Assembly: GCA_964581355.1 (NCBI GenBank)
Contig: CAZOOA010000012.1
Coordinates: 1-52,184 of the forward strand
Length of the DNA stretch: 52,184 nt
Source of the DNA: CAZOOA01 sp964581355
Lineage (GTDB): Bacteria > Bacillota > Dethiobacteria > DTU022 > UBA8154
Direction: 5' to 3'
Shown here: piece after piece, positions 1 to 7,747 of the stretch
Numbering within the stretch: position 1 is the first letter of the stretch
How the letters are laid out: every line of letters starts with the position of its first letter
Translations under genes and position numbers: made by a program
The notes under the pieces: generated by a model
Seen by the model: the letters and a program-made list of their open reading frames with translations, nothing else
Database searches by the model: none
What the model was told of the DNA's origin: nothing

Positions 1-244
1 AGATAATGGAGAAGTACAGCTCCAGGTGACGGTGGTTGTTCCAGGCAAAAGTCCCTATCTTATCGCCTTTTTTGATCCCCAGGTTTTGTAACACATTGCC
101 CATTTTATGTGTCCGTTTGTAAAAATCGCGGTACGTATACCGAAAATCCTGATCCAGGCAGCGAGAAAAAATTTCCTTCTTTGGGAAAAGGTTGTTTGCC
201 CTTTCCAGCATGGTTTTTACCAGGAGTGGGTGATCCATCATCAT
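1..244 (-). CDS. acyl-CoA synthetase (AMP-forming), N-terminal part, cut by window edge
   Basis: Translating the minus strand from 244 gives 81 codons, beginning with three consecutive Met codons and running open to the window edge. The protein begins MMMDHPLLVKTMLERANNLF and later contains a TFAWNNHRHLELYF stretch. That is typical of the N-terminus of AMP-forming fatty-acyl-CoA ligases, which make acyl-CoA from a fatty acid, ATP and CoA; the AMP-binding core lies outside the window. The gene is divergent from the thiolase at 568, which fits a role in acyl-CoA metabolism. No Shine-Dalgarno site sits next to the ATG triplet. The only strong one is about 46 bases upstream, beyond a hairpin (see 251-300). 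Substrate chain length cannot be judged from this fragment. Confidence 0.8.
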   Translation of the reverse strand, partial: MMMDHPLLVKTMLERANNLFPKKEIFSRCLDQDFRYTYRDFYKRTHKMGNVLQNLGIKKGDKIGTFAWNNHRHLELYFSII

Positions 245-250
245 AATTAT

Positions 251-300
251 TCCCCGGGAAAGCTTACCTGGGCGGTAAGCTTCCAGGCTACACCTCCTTT
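251..300 (-). promoter_or_regulatory. leader with SD, hairpin, then start codon
   Basis: On the minus strand a strong Shine-Dalgarno site AAAGGAGGTG (300-291) is followed by a perfect 9-bp inverted repeat (arms 274-282 and 260-268, 5-nt loop), then a CCCCGGGG-like stretch and the ATG triplet at 244-236. In-frame initiation near the SD is blocked because the only GTG there runs straight into TAG. The hairpin would shorten the effective SD-AUG distance. The rest of the divergent intergenic region (301-567) is AT-rich. I found no convincing -35/-10 pair there for either gene. Confidence 0.45.
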
Positions 301-567
301 TGTTCTTATGATTTATTCACTGCTTCCTGCAAATTTCAATTCTATATTTTCGAGCAATTTCCTCCCTGTTGGTTGCATTTTGTTTTGGAAAACTGTGGCA
401 TAAAATGTTTGCGAGTCAGGGTATGGCCAACTTTTGCATACGCCCTCTTGTGCATTTGGAAAAATTATGTTGATAGATGCTATACATGTAATAATTGTTG
501 ATTTATAATATTTAAGGAGATGCAGGGGTGTTTAAATTATTCATCTACCCAGTAGAGGAGGTAAAAT

Positions 568-1743
568 ATGGAAAACATCGTTATCACATCAGCTGCAAGA
601 ACCCCCATAGGAACCTTTGGGGGCAGTTTCAGGGATGTGCTGCCCAATGAGTTGGCGGCAACAGTGATCAAGGAAGTCGTGCAGAGGTCGTCACTCAAGC
701 CGGAGCAAATTGATGAAGTTATCCTCGGCAACTGTATTATGCGATCTGATGAAGCCAATATTGCCCGAATGGCTGCTATAAAAGCAGGCATTCCGTTGGA
801 TGTGCCGGCTTTTTCAGTTCAGCGGCAGTGTAGTTCCGGCATGCAGGCTGTTGTCAGCGGTTTTCAGGAGATTGCCCTGGGAGATACGGACATCGTAGTG
901 GCCGGCGGTGCCGAGGGGATGAGTTCAGCACCTTATGTTTTAAAAAATGCCCGCTGGGGTAAGCGGCTGCAACACGGGGAAATGACAGATGCCATGTGGG
1001 AGCTTTTACATGATCCAAACTATAATGTGGTCATGGGGGAGACGGCCGAAAACCTTGCTGAAAAACATGAAATCAGCCGGGAAGAACAGGATGAGGTTGC
1101 TTTTCGCAGCCATAAAAATGCGATTCAGGCCATAGAATATGGATACTTTAAAGGCCAGATTGTCCCCGTGGAAATACCCTCCAAAAAGGGAACAAAAATA
1201 GTTGATACCGATGAACACCCCAGGGCCGATGTGACCATGGAGGGGTTGGGCCAGCTCAAACCTGTTTTTAAAAAAGGGGGAACAGTTACAGCAGGCAACT
1301 CTTCAGGGCTAAATGACGGGGCAGCAGCTGTTGTTTTGATGAAAGAATCCAAAGCAGAAGAACTGGGGATTAAGCCGTTGGCCCGGATTGTATCCTACGC
1401 CTGGGCTGCAGTGGAGCCGTGGCTAATGGGTTACGGACCGGTTCCGGCTACCCGGAAATTGTTGAAAAAAGCGGGCATAACCCTGGATGAAATCGAACTG
1501 ATCGAGCTAAACGAAGCTTTTGCTGCCCAGTACCTGGCTTGTGAAAAGCTCCTGGGGTTAAACCGGGAAATTGTCAATGTAAACGGAAGCGGAGTGGGTT
1601 TAGGGCATCCTGTTGGTGCTACCGGGGCAAGGATTCTGGTTTCTTTAATCTACGAAATGAAGCGTAGAAATTTAAGACTGGGTATGGCCTCATTATGCGT
1701 CGGTGGTGGTATGGGCATGTCCATCTTAATTGAAGATTACTAA
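568..1743 (+). CDS. acetyl-CoA acetyltransferase (thiolase)
   Basis: The 391-aa product is full length for a biosynthetic/degradative thiolase, which reversibly condenses two acetyl-CoA to acetoacetyl-CoA or cleaves 3-ketoacyl-CoA. The nucleophilic Cys lies in QRQCSSGMQA (about residue 88). The C-terminal motifs NEAFAAQ, GHPVGATGAR and CVGGGMGM carry the His and second Cys of the active site. The start is ATG with GAGGAGG 7-8 bases upstream. It stands alone on this strand, is followed by a strong terminator, and is divergent from an acyl-CoA synthetase. The symbol (thlA/atoB/fadA type) cannot be settled from sequence alone. Confidence 0.95.
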   Translation: MENIVITSAARTPIGTFGGSFRDVLPNELAATVIKEVVQRSSLKPEQIDEVILGNCIMRSDEANIARMAAIKAGIPLDVPAFSVQRQCSSGMQAVVSGFQEIALGDTDIVVAGGAEGMSSAPYVLKNARWGKRLQHGEMTDAMWELLHDPNYNVVMGETAENLAEKHEISREEQDEVAFRSHKNAIQAIEYGYFKGQIVPVEIPSKKGTKIVDTDEHPRADVTMEGLGQLKPVFKKGGTVTAGNSSGLNDGAAAVVLMKESKAEELGIKPLARIVSYAWAAVEPWLMGYGPVPATRKLLKKAGITLDEIELIELNEAFAAQYLACEKLLGLNREIVNVNGSGVGLGHPVGATGARILVSLIYEMKRRNLRLGMASLCVGGGMGMSILIEDY

Positions 1744-1793
1744 AGGGTGAAGATTATTAAAGAGAACGAAATATTTTGGCTGCAAGGTTTTAA

Positions 1794-1820
1794 AAGAAGC
1801 CGCAAGGCTTCTTTTTTTTG
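1794..1820 (+). terminator. rho-independent terminator after thiolase
   Basis: AAGAAGCC and GGCTTCTT form a perfect 8-bp stem with a GCAA tetraloop, followed directly by a T-rich run. It ends the thiolase transcript. The rest of 1821-1967 shows no gene. Confidence 0.9.
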
Positions 1821-1967
1821 ATTTTATTTGGAGAGTCTTGGAGGTTGCAGGCTTGAGAAAAACGCCATTCTTTACCATTGCCGCGAAAAAGTAGGTAAAT
1901 TGTTAAGAAAGCACCCAATAACTGTTAAGAAACGTTAACAATTGGCCCAGGTGGCCAACAGGAAGAC

Positions 1968-1995
1968 TTGCTCCCTGCTTAATTTTATATATAAT
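1968..1995 (+). promoter_or_regulatory. sigma-A-type promoter of the SleB-like gene
   Basis: TTGCTC (1968-1973) and a perfect TATAAT (1990-1995) are separated by 16 bases, about 80 bases upstream of the ATG at 2076. Confidence 0.5.
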
Positions 1996-2075
1996 TAAGT
2001 TAACATAATCATACCTGGAATATTAGGATACTACAGCAAAAATCCCTATGTTCCGGAGAAAAAGGAGGCTACATA

Positions 2076-2849
2076 ATGCATAAAAGTGTTCTATTCAAAG
2101 GAATTACACTGTTGGTTTTGCTGCTGATGTTCAGTTTTTTAACCGGAAGTCAGGTTGGAGAGACAGCGGTTTCTCACCGTGTTGCTCCAGGAGACACGCT
2201 TTGGCTCATTTCCCAGAGGTATAACACGACCGTTTCAGCTCTTCAAGCAGCTAATGGGCTTTCTGGTGCTACAATCTACCCCGGGCAGGTTCTTAGTGTA
2301 CAGGCTGGAAACTATACAGTCCAAAGAGGGGATACTCTCTGGCTGATTGCACAGCGGCACGGAGTAAGCCTGTCTGCATTAAGGGAAGCCAACCCCGGCA
2401 TAAGATCAACCAATATTTATCCGGGGCAGAGTATTAGCATTCCTGAAAGTAACTCATCTTCATCACGGGCAGGGCATAATTTTTCTCAGCAGGAAATAGA
2501 CCTGCTGGCACGACTGGTCCATTCGGAAGCCGCTGGTGAGCCGTACGTCGGCCAGGTGGCGGTCGCGGCATCTGTATTAAACCGGATTAACAGTTCCATA
2601 TATCCGAACACTTTAACAGGTGTTGTTTACCAGGTTGCGTATGGTTATTACCAGTATTCACCAGTTTTAGATGGAAGAATTAATCTTCCGGCCAATCAGA
2701 ATGCTTACCGGGCGGTTAATGATGCCCTGGGAGGCTGGGACCCTTCAGGGAATGCCCTGGGGTTTTATAACCCACGAAAGACCAGCAATCAGTGGGTCCG
2801 GCAGCAGCCTGTTACTACTGTGATAGGGAATCATGTTTTTTTCAGGTAA
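2076..2849 (+). CDS. secreted LysM-SleB cell-wall hydrolase
   Basis: The 257-aa protein has an N-terminal hydrophobic signal segment (residues about 6-25) and two LysM peptidoglycan-binding repeats (about 34-76 and 78-122; each has a GDTLWLI-S/A-QR core and ends in YPGQ). A Ser-rich linker and a C-terminal Hydrolase_2 (SleB/CwlJ) domain (about 135-257) follow, with the LARLVHSEAAGEP and LGFYNP signatures of that family. Such enzymes cleave cortex or vegetative peptidoglycan. LysM instead of the usual SleB-type binding domain suggests a germination-related or general muralytic enzyme rather than SleB itself. The start is ATG with AAAGGAGG upstream. The gene appears monocistronic, with a promoter at 1968 and a terminator at 2989. 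Confidence 0.85.
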   Translation: MHKSVLFKGITLLVLLLMFSFLTGSQVGETAVSHRVAPGDTLWLISQRYNTTVSALQAANGLSGATIYPGQVLSVQAGNYTVQRGDTLWLIAQRHGVSLSALREANPGIRSTNIYPGQSISIPESNSSSSRAGHNFSQQEIDLLARLVHSEAAGEPYVGQVAVAASVLNRINSSIYPNTLTGVVYQVAYGYYQYSPVLDGRINLPANQNAYRAVNDALGGWDPSGNALGFYNPRKTSNQWVRQQPVTTVIGNHVFFR

Positions 2850-2988
2850 AAAGATGACGATGATTAAGCTAACCGCCACGACCCATCCGGCCACAACGAG
2901 GGATGAAAACGGTTTTCCAACCCGCTTCCCGCCTGGATGAATCGGTTCGGTTGTTAAATAGCAGGAATTTCAGCTGCATGTGTGGAAG

Positions 2989-3022
2989 AACCCCTTGAGA
3001 CAATCTTCAAGGGGGTTTTTTT
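2989..3022 (+). terminator. terminator whose 3' arm carries the acyP ribosome-binding site
   Basis: AACCCCTTGA (2989-2998) pairs with TCAAGGGGGTT (3007-3017, one bulged G), followed by seven T. The GGGGG of the 3' arm is also the only plausible Shine-Dalgarno site for the TTG start at 3024. Confidence 0.7.
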
Positions 3023-3023
3023 C

Positions 3024-3299
3024 TTGGATGAGCAAACCAGACTGTATGTTAAACTTTATGGTATTGTTCAGGGTGTTGGCATGCGCTATTACATTAACAG
3101 GCAGGCTCAGCAGATCGGCGTAAAAGGCTATGTTAGAAACCTCCCCGATGGTTGTGTGGAATGTATGGTAGAAGGGGATAAAGGGCAGTTGGAGCAATTT
3201 TTATCCCTGGTTAAGAATGCCCCCCGGGGGAAAGTGGAGGATGTCGAGGCTGAACCTGTAGGGTGTGAACAACCCTTCACAAGGTTTGAGATCAGGTAA
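3024..3299 (+). CDS. acyP: acylphosphatase
   Basis: From the TTG at 3024 the product is 91 aa, the normal size of acylphosphatases, small cytosolic enzymes that hydrolyse carboxyl-phosphate bonds. The signature GIVQGVGMRYYINRQA holds the substrate-binding Arg, and GYVRNLPDG holds the catalytic Asn. The usual Phe before the Arg is Met here. An upstream GTG (2982) would add 14 residues encoded by the preceding terminator hairpin and has no ribosome-binding site, so I prefer 3024, which lies about 8 bases after AAGGGGG. Translation may be hindered when the hairpin is folded. Confidence 0.85.
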   Translation: MDEQTRLYVKLYGIVQGVGMRYYINRQAQQIGVKGYVRNLPDGCVECMVEGDKGQLEQFLSLVKNAPRGKVEDVEAEPVGCEQPFTRFEIR

Positions 3300-3513
3300 C
3301 GCTTTAAAAAGCTGCTCTTGAAATAATGCTCAAGGTTAAGGGGACCGGGGTTTTCAAAGAGCAAAGTGTGTTTTTTGCCAGGCTGGTTACGTGGTGATTG
3401 TTTTTTGCTATTTGCAGGAAAAGTTGCAGGAATTTTGCCGGAAGGAAAAGAAATATATTGAACTATGGCTGCACTATTTTCAAACCTTTTTCCACTAATC
3501 TTGGAGGTACTAT

Positions 3514-5667
3514 ATGCGGTTATTCATCGTTGACGCTGAATCGAGGTTATCTTTGCTGCTTGACGATATTTGTGCTGTGCCAGAGATGGACTTGGAAACC
3601 ACCTTTCTTAAATCGGGCCGGGAACTGTTTAAGTGTCTTGCAAATAATGAGCTTCCGGATATTGTTCTGCTGGACCAGGAACCCGGTTTTGAGGTCCTGG
3701 AGGGCATCAAAACGGTCAGATCATACGACCAGTCCGTTATTATTATAGTATTAATTCATAAAAATGACCTGGATTGGATGCAGGAAGCTGTGGCCCGAGG
3801 GGTCACAGATTTTATTCAAAAGCCGGTTAATCGCCTGGAATTGGAAATACGCTTAAAAAATGCCTGGCGTTTAAGGAGCAAGTCAATCAAGCAATTCCAG
3901 GCCCAATCTGCCTTAAAAGAATCCAGGCAGCAGTTGCTGGATGTTATTGACTTTCTCCCTGATGCGACTTTTGCTATCGATTTTCAAGGGCAGGTCATTG
4001 CCTGGAATCGTGCCATTGAAAAAATGGCGGGTATTTTAGGGAAAAATATCCTGGGAAGAGGGGATTATGAGTACGCCATTCCCTTTTATGGAGTTCGCAG
4101 GCCTATATTGATTGACCTGGTTTTTACATCGTATGAGGATGTCAAAATAGAATATCCCGATGTCCAAAGAGGTGAAGGCAATTCGCTAACTGCAGAAAAC
4201 TTCTGTCCTAACATTGGAGAAAACGGCGCTTACCTTTGGGCCAAAGCGACTGCTTTGCATGACAGTAATGGCAATGTTATCGGTGCCATAGAATCCTTAC
4301 GGGATGTGACCGAGCGCCGGCGCGCTCTGGAGACCATTAATTACCTGGCTTACTACGATTCCCTTACAGGACTGCCTAACAGGGAACTGCTTAAGGACCG
4401 GCTTAGCCAGGCCATAAACAGGGCATACCGAACCGGAAAACTGTTGGCCGTGATTCATCTGGACATCGACCGATTTAAAATGGTCAATGATGCCATCGGC
4501 TATGCCCAGGGCGATGAACTGATCAAGGATGTTTCCAGGCGCCTGGTGGAAGGTGTGCGCAGCAGTGATACGGTATCCCGGCCTGCTGGCGATGAATTTA
4601 TTATCCTGATTGAAGATATAAAAACGGTTGATGATACTTTTGAGGTCATTGAAAAAGTGAATCAGCTGTTTCAAACTCCATTTGTCCTGGATGATCAGGA
4701 TTTTTACATCACTGCCAGCATGGGCGTCTCCGTTTATCCTGAGGATGGGAATGAAGCAGAAATTCTACTGCGCAATGCAGATATTGCGATGTACAGTGTC
4801 AAGGAAAACGGAAGAAATAGCTATCAATTCTGTACACCTACAATGAAAACGCGCTCCCAGAAAAAAATAAAGTTGAAAAACAGCCTGCATCGGGCTTTGG
4901 ATCGGGAAGAGCTTGCCTTATATTACCAGCCTCAGGTAGACATATTTACAGGAAAGATTACAGGAATGGAAGCTTTATTACGCTGGTGTCATCCTGAGCG
5001 AGGCTTGGTTAGCCCTGCGGAGTTTATCCCTCTAGCGGAAGAGACGGGCCTTATTCTACCTATTGGCGAATGGGTATTACGCCAGTCCTGTATACAGAAT
5101 CGACGTTGGCAAAATGCGGGATTTCCCCCTTTTCGGGTTGCAGTGAACCTTTCAGTACGACAATTCCAGCAAAAGAATTTGGTGGGGATTGTTCATGGTA
5201 TACTTCAAGAAACGGGCCTGGACCCACACTGCCTGGAGCTGGAAATCACGGAAAACATTGCTATGCATGATCCCGGTAGCGTAGAAAAAATCCTTCGGGA
5301 ATTAAAAGAAATTGGTGTAACCGTTTCTATCGATGATTTCGGTACGGAGTATTCTTCTTTGAACTACTTGAAAAAGTTGCCCATAGATAAGATTAAAATA
5401 GCCAGGCCTTTTGTCCAGGGGATCCATGTCAGCGACAAAGATTCAGCCATTGTCACGGCGATAATAGTCTTGGCCCAGAGTCTGGGGTTAAACGTCATCG
5501 CAGAGGGGGTTGAAACAAAAAAACAGCTTTTGTTTTTAAGTCGCCATCTTTGTCAAGAAGGGCAGGGCTTCCTTTTTTACAAACCCATGCCAACCGGGCA
5601 TGTGGAGAATATTATTTCCAGGAGGACAGGTTTTTTAACAAATAAAGATGTTTGGCTCCCCAGATAA
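3514..5667 (+). CDS. receiver-PAS-GGDEF-EAL cyclic-di-GMP protein
   Basis: The 717-aa cytosolic protein has four domains. They are a receiver domain (about 1-118; phospho-acceptor Asp54 in VLLDQEP, Lys103 in QKPV), a PAS domain (about 140-270), a GGDEF domain (about 285-445; signature RPAGDEF near 355) and an EAL domain (about 455-705). AGDEF is an accepted active variant of GGDEF. The EAL domain keeps EALLRW, NLSVRQF, ITEN, DDFGT and AEGVE, so c-di-GMP hydrolysis is plausible. The usual KID-R-F motif reads KIARPF, replacing a conserved Asp. No membrane segments are visible and no partner histidine kinase is adjacent. It could make, break or only sense c-di-GMP. The start is ATG with TTGGAGG upstream. 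The 214 bases before it hold nothing I recognise. Confidence 0.9.
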   Translation: MRLFIVDAESRLSLLLDDICAVPEMDLETTFLKSGRELFKCLANNELPDIVLLDQEPGFEVLEGIKTVRSYDQSVIIIVLIHKNDLDWMQEAVARGVTDFIQKPVNRLELEIRLKNAWRLRSKSIKQFQAQSALKESRQQLLDVIDFLPDATFAIDFQGQVIAWNRAIEKMAGILGKNILGRGDYEYAIPFYGVRRPILIDLVFTSYEDVKIEYPDVQRGEGNSLTAENFCPNIGENGAYLWAKATALHDSNGNVIGAIESLRDVTERRRALETINYLAYYDSLTGLPNRELLKDRLSQAINRAYRTGKLLAVIHLDIDRFKMVNDAIGYAQGDELIKDVSRRLVEGVRSSDTVSRPAGDEFIILIEDIKTVDDTFEVIEKVNQLFQTPFVLDDQDFYITASMGVSVYPEDGNEAEILLRNADIAMYSVKENGRNSYQFCTPTMKTRSQKKIKLKNSLHRALDREELALYYQPQVDIFTGKITGMEALLRWCHPERGLVSPAEFIPLAEETGLILPIGEWVLRQSCIQNRRWQNAGFPPFRVAVNLSVRQFQQKNLVGIVHGILQETGLDPHCLELEITENIAMHDPGSVEKILRELKEIGVTVSIDDFGTEYSSLNYLKKLPIDKIKIARPFVQGIHVSDKDSAIVTAIIVLAQSLGLNVIAEGVETKKQLLFLSRHLCQEGQGFLFYKPMPTGHVENIISRRTGFLTNKDVWLPR

Positions 5668-5752
5668 TGAACAATGCATGAATCGGTTTAACCCCATGGG
5701 CGAAAACCCGGCCTGCTATCAGCTTATACTAGCGGCAGGAACGAGTCCTATT

Positions 5753-5779
5753 TGACTCGAAATTATGGTATGATATAGG
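5753..5779 (+). promoter_or_regulatory. possible promoter of the small 62-aa gene
   Basis: TTGACT (5753-5758) is followed after only 15 bases by TATAGG (5774-5779), just upstream of the ribosome-binding site. Spacing and -10 are poor, so this is tentative. Confidence 0.3.
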
Positions 5780-5812
5780 TGTGAAATAATTTATCAAAGG
5801 AGGAGTCAGCCA

Positions 5813-6001
5813 TTGGATAACATGAAAGAACTTGTTAATTTTTGGAGTTATAACCATTTCAAGATCAATGCTCTAATCAGTTTGTTGATTAAAAAAGGGG
5901 TTATTACCAAGGAAGAGTACCTGGAGGAGTTTGAAAGTAAAGAACTGGATGAATCAGTCAAGGAAAACTTTATGAAGCGCCTGGAAAAAGACCTGAAGTA
6001 A
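5813..6001 (+). CDS. small hypothetical protein (62 aa)
   Basis: TTG start at 5813 with AAAGGAGGAG 8 bases upstream (an ATG three codons later is the alternative). The short, charged, helical protein contains a KKGVITKEEYLEEF stretch resembling the SHOCT-like C-terminal helices found at the end of many small bacterial proteins. There is no signal peptide, membrane segment or Cys. Its reality is supported by the good ribosome-binding site and the terminator immediately after it. Function unknown. Confidence 0.65.
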   Translation: MDNMKELVNFWSYNHFKINALISLLIKKGVITKEEYLEEFESKELDESVKENFMKRLEKDLK

Positions 6002-6046
6002 GCTCCCGGGACCTGAAAACTTGATTCAGGCCGGTTTGGGAAAACA

Positions 6047-6090
6047 AAGGAAGGTGCTGTTTCAAGCCGGTTGTGCAGCACCTTCTTTCT
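6047..6090. terminator. bidirectional terminator between convergent genes
   Basis: An arm of about 13 bp around AAGGTGCTG (6051-6059) pairs with CAGCACCTT (6076-6084) and its flanks. T-rich sequence follows on the plus strand, and a TTTGTTTT tract follows on the minus strand. It serves the small gene (plus) and the SerA-like gene (minus). Confidence 0.8.
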
Positions 6091-6101
6091 GTTCTGCCTG
6101 G

Positions 6102-7682
6102 TTAAAGTTCCACGAAGGAAGCTTTCACAATGGGGTCGAGCCGGGAAATGGCTTCCAGGGCTTCTTCACTGACGGGGCTGTCTACCTGGAGAACCATGAC
6201 GGCTTCGCCTCCCACCTTGGTTCGGCCCAGCCTCATGCTGGCAATATTCACATCTCCCAGGATATTGCCAATCTTTCCTACAACCCCTGGCTTGTCAGTA
6301 TGCCTGGTAACCAGCATGTATTGTGAGGGAGCCACTTCCAGTCGGAAATCCCCGATCTGGACCAGCCGGATCCTGTTGTCTTCAAATATTGTTCCGGCAA
6401 GGGTGTGTATGCCTTCTTCTGTTTTGATATTTAACGTAACCAGGTTGCTGAAGTTGGCGCTTTTCTTCTTGCTGACCTCATTTACCTGGATTGCCCTTTG
6501 TTCGGCCAGCAATTTGGCATTGACATAATTTACGCCTCGACCCAGGATGACGCGCAGCAGGCCCGTCAACAGGGCGGTTGTCAGGGGGCGCAGGGGGTAT
6601 TCTGCAATCTGGCCGCTGTAAGTGATTTCAATTTCTTCAATTCTGCCGCCAAAGACCTGGATAAAAAAACTGCCAAGGGTTTCCATGAGGGGGATAAAAG
6701 GTTTGACTTGGGCCAAAAGCTCGGGTGGCAGGGACGGTGCATTGACGGCTGTGGCCACAGGTTCCCCCTGCAGTCCCTGCAAAACCTGCTGGGCTGCCTG
6801 AAAGGAGGCTTCCACCTCTGCCTCCCGGCTGTAAGCGCTGAGTTCCGGTGTAATAAAAACTTCTTCCAGGCTCAGCAAGGGGTTGCTTTCCAGGGACATA
6901 TTTTCCGTGGCATCCAGTGCTGCTCCGGCAACCTGCCCTTCCCTGATCGCCTCATACAATGCTTTTTCATCGATGAGCCCCGCATGGGAGCAGTTGACCA
7001 AAGATACGCCCCGTTTCATCTTTTGAATTTCAGCAGGCCCAATCATGGAAATGCTGGAAGGGGAGCGTGGGACATGGATAGTGATAAAGTCGGATTTTGC
7101 CAGTAACTCTTCCCAGGGGGCAATGGTAACGCCCAGTTTTTCTGCCTGCCCGGCAGAGATGAACGGGTCATAAACCAACACTTGCATGCCAAAGGCCCAT
7201 GCCCGCTTTGCTACTTCGCTGCCGCTGCGTCCAAGCCCAACAATGCCCAGTGTTTTTCCGTAAAGCTCCACTCCAATAAGATTTTCCCGCTGATTTCTGC
7301 CGCTTTTCAGGCTGTAAATGGCCTGGTAGAGCCTTCGGGCTAAAAGCAGCAGCAAAGATATAGTATGCTCAGCAGTACTGATAACGCTTCTTTCCGGGAT
7401 ACTAAGGATGGTAATTCCTTGCTCTGTTGCCCTGTCAACATCAATACACTGGAGGTTTGCGCCGATCTTGGCTATGAGCTTAAGGTTTTCCCCGGCAGAG
7501 ATAACCGCTTCGTCGACGAGGGTATCATTACTGATAATTAAAGCATGGTACTGCTGAATCATGTCCCGAAGGTTTTTGGTAGGTGCCAGGAAATCAACAG
7601 AACATTCTTCTTGTAGTTTTTTGAGCCCTTCTTCCAGAAGAGTGCCGGCCACCAGCACCTGGTATTTATATTCACTTTCCAT
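6102..7682 (-). CDS. SerA-like protein (D-3-phosphoglycerate dehydrogenase family) lacking catalytic residues
   Basis: The 526-aa protein has the full length and domain order of type-1 PGDH: split substrate domain, Rossmann NAD domain (GLGRSG at 149-154), intervening ASB domain (about 320-450) and C-terminal ACT domain (about 455-526). The residues that normally catalyse are gone. The ARGG Arg is His233 (NCSHAG), the Glu of the DVF-x-x-EP motif aligns with Met262, and the His of TPH is Glu280 (TPEL). The usual GRAGVGVDN substrate loop reads AKIGANLQC. So the fold, cofactor site and serine-binding ACT domain remain, but oxidation of 3-phosphoglycerate looks unlikely. It could be a regulatory or pseudo-enzyme, or act on another substrate. 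The start is ATG with AAGGAGG. It lies 65 bases downstream of the methyltransferase gene, probably co-transcribed. Confidence 0.85.
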   Translation of the reverse strand: MESEYKYQVLVAGTLLEEGLKKLQEECSVDFLAPTKNLRDMIQQYHALIISNDTLVDEAVISAGENLKLIAKIGANLQCIDVDRATEQGITILSIPERSVISTAEHTISLLLLLARRLYQAIYSLKSGRNQRENLIGVELYGKTLGIVGLGRSGSEVAKRAWAFGMQVLVYDPFISAGQAEKLGVTIAPWEELLAKSDFITIHVPRSPSSISMIGPAEIQKMKRGVSLVNCSHAGLIDEKALYEAIREGQVAGAALDATENMSLESNPLLSLEEVFITPELSAYSREAEVEASFQAAQQVLQGLQGEPVATAVNAPSLPPELLAQVKPFIPLMETLGSFFIQVFGGRIEEIEITYSGQIAEYPLRPLTTALLTGLLRVILGRGVNYVNAKLLAEQRAIQVNEVSKKKSANFSNLVTLNIKTEEGIHTLAGTIFEDNRIRLVQIGDFRLEVAPSQYMLVTRHTDKPGVVGKIGNILGDVNIASMRLGRTKVGGEAVMVLQVDSPVSEEALEAISRLDPIVKASFVEL

Positions 7683-7747
7683 ACGTTTCTACCTCCTTGT
7701 GGTCCTGGTTGTTGTTTACACTTAATGGTGCGCCGTTCCGGCGAAGA

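Noticed and set aside
3398..3748. 116-aa open frame overlapping the start of the GGDEF-EAL gene
   Set aside because: It overlaps a well-supported gene in another frame and lacks any recognisable family or ribosome-binding site.
6102..7682. The SerA-like gene as a decaying pseudogene
   Set aside because: The frame is open over the full family length with intact NAD, ASB and ACT motifs, so selective change of catalytic residues is more likely than decay.
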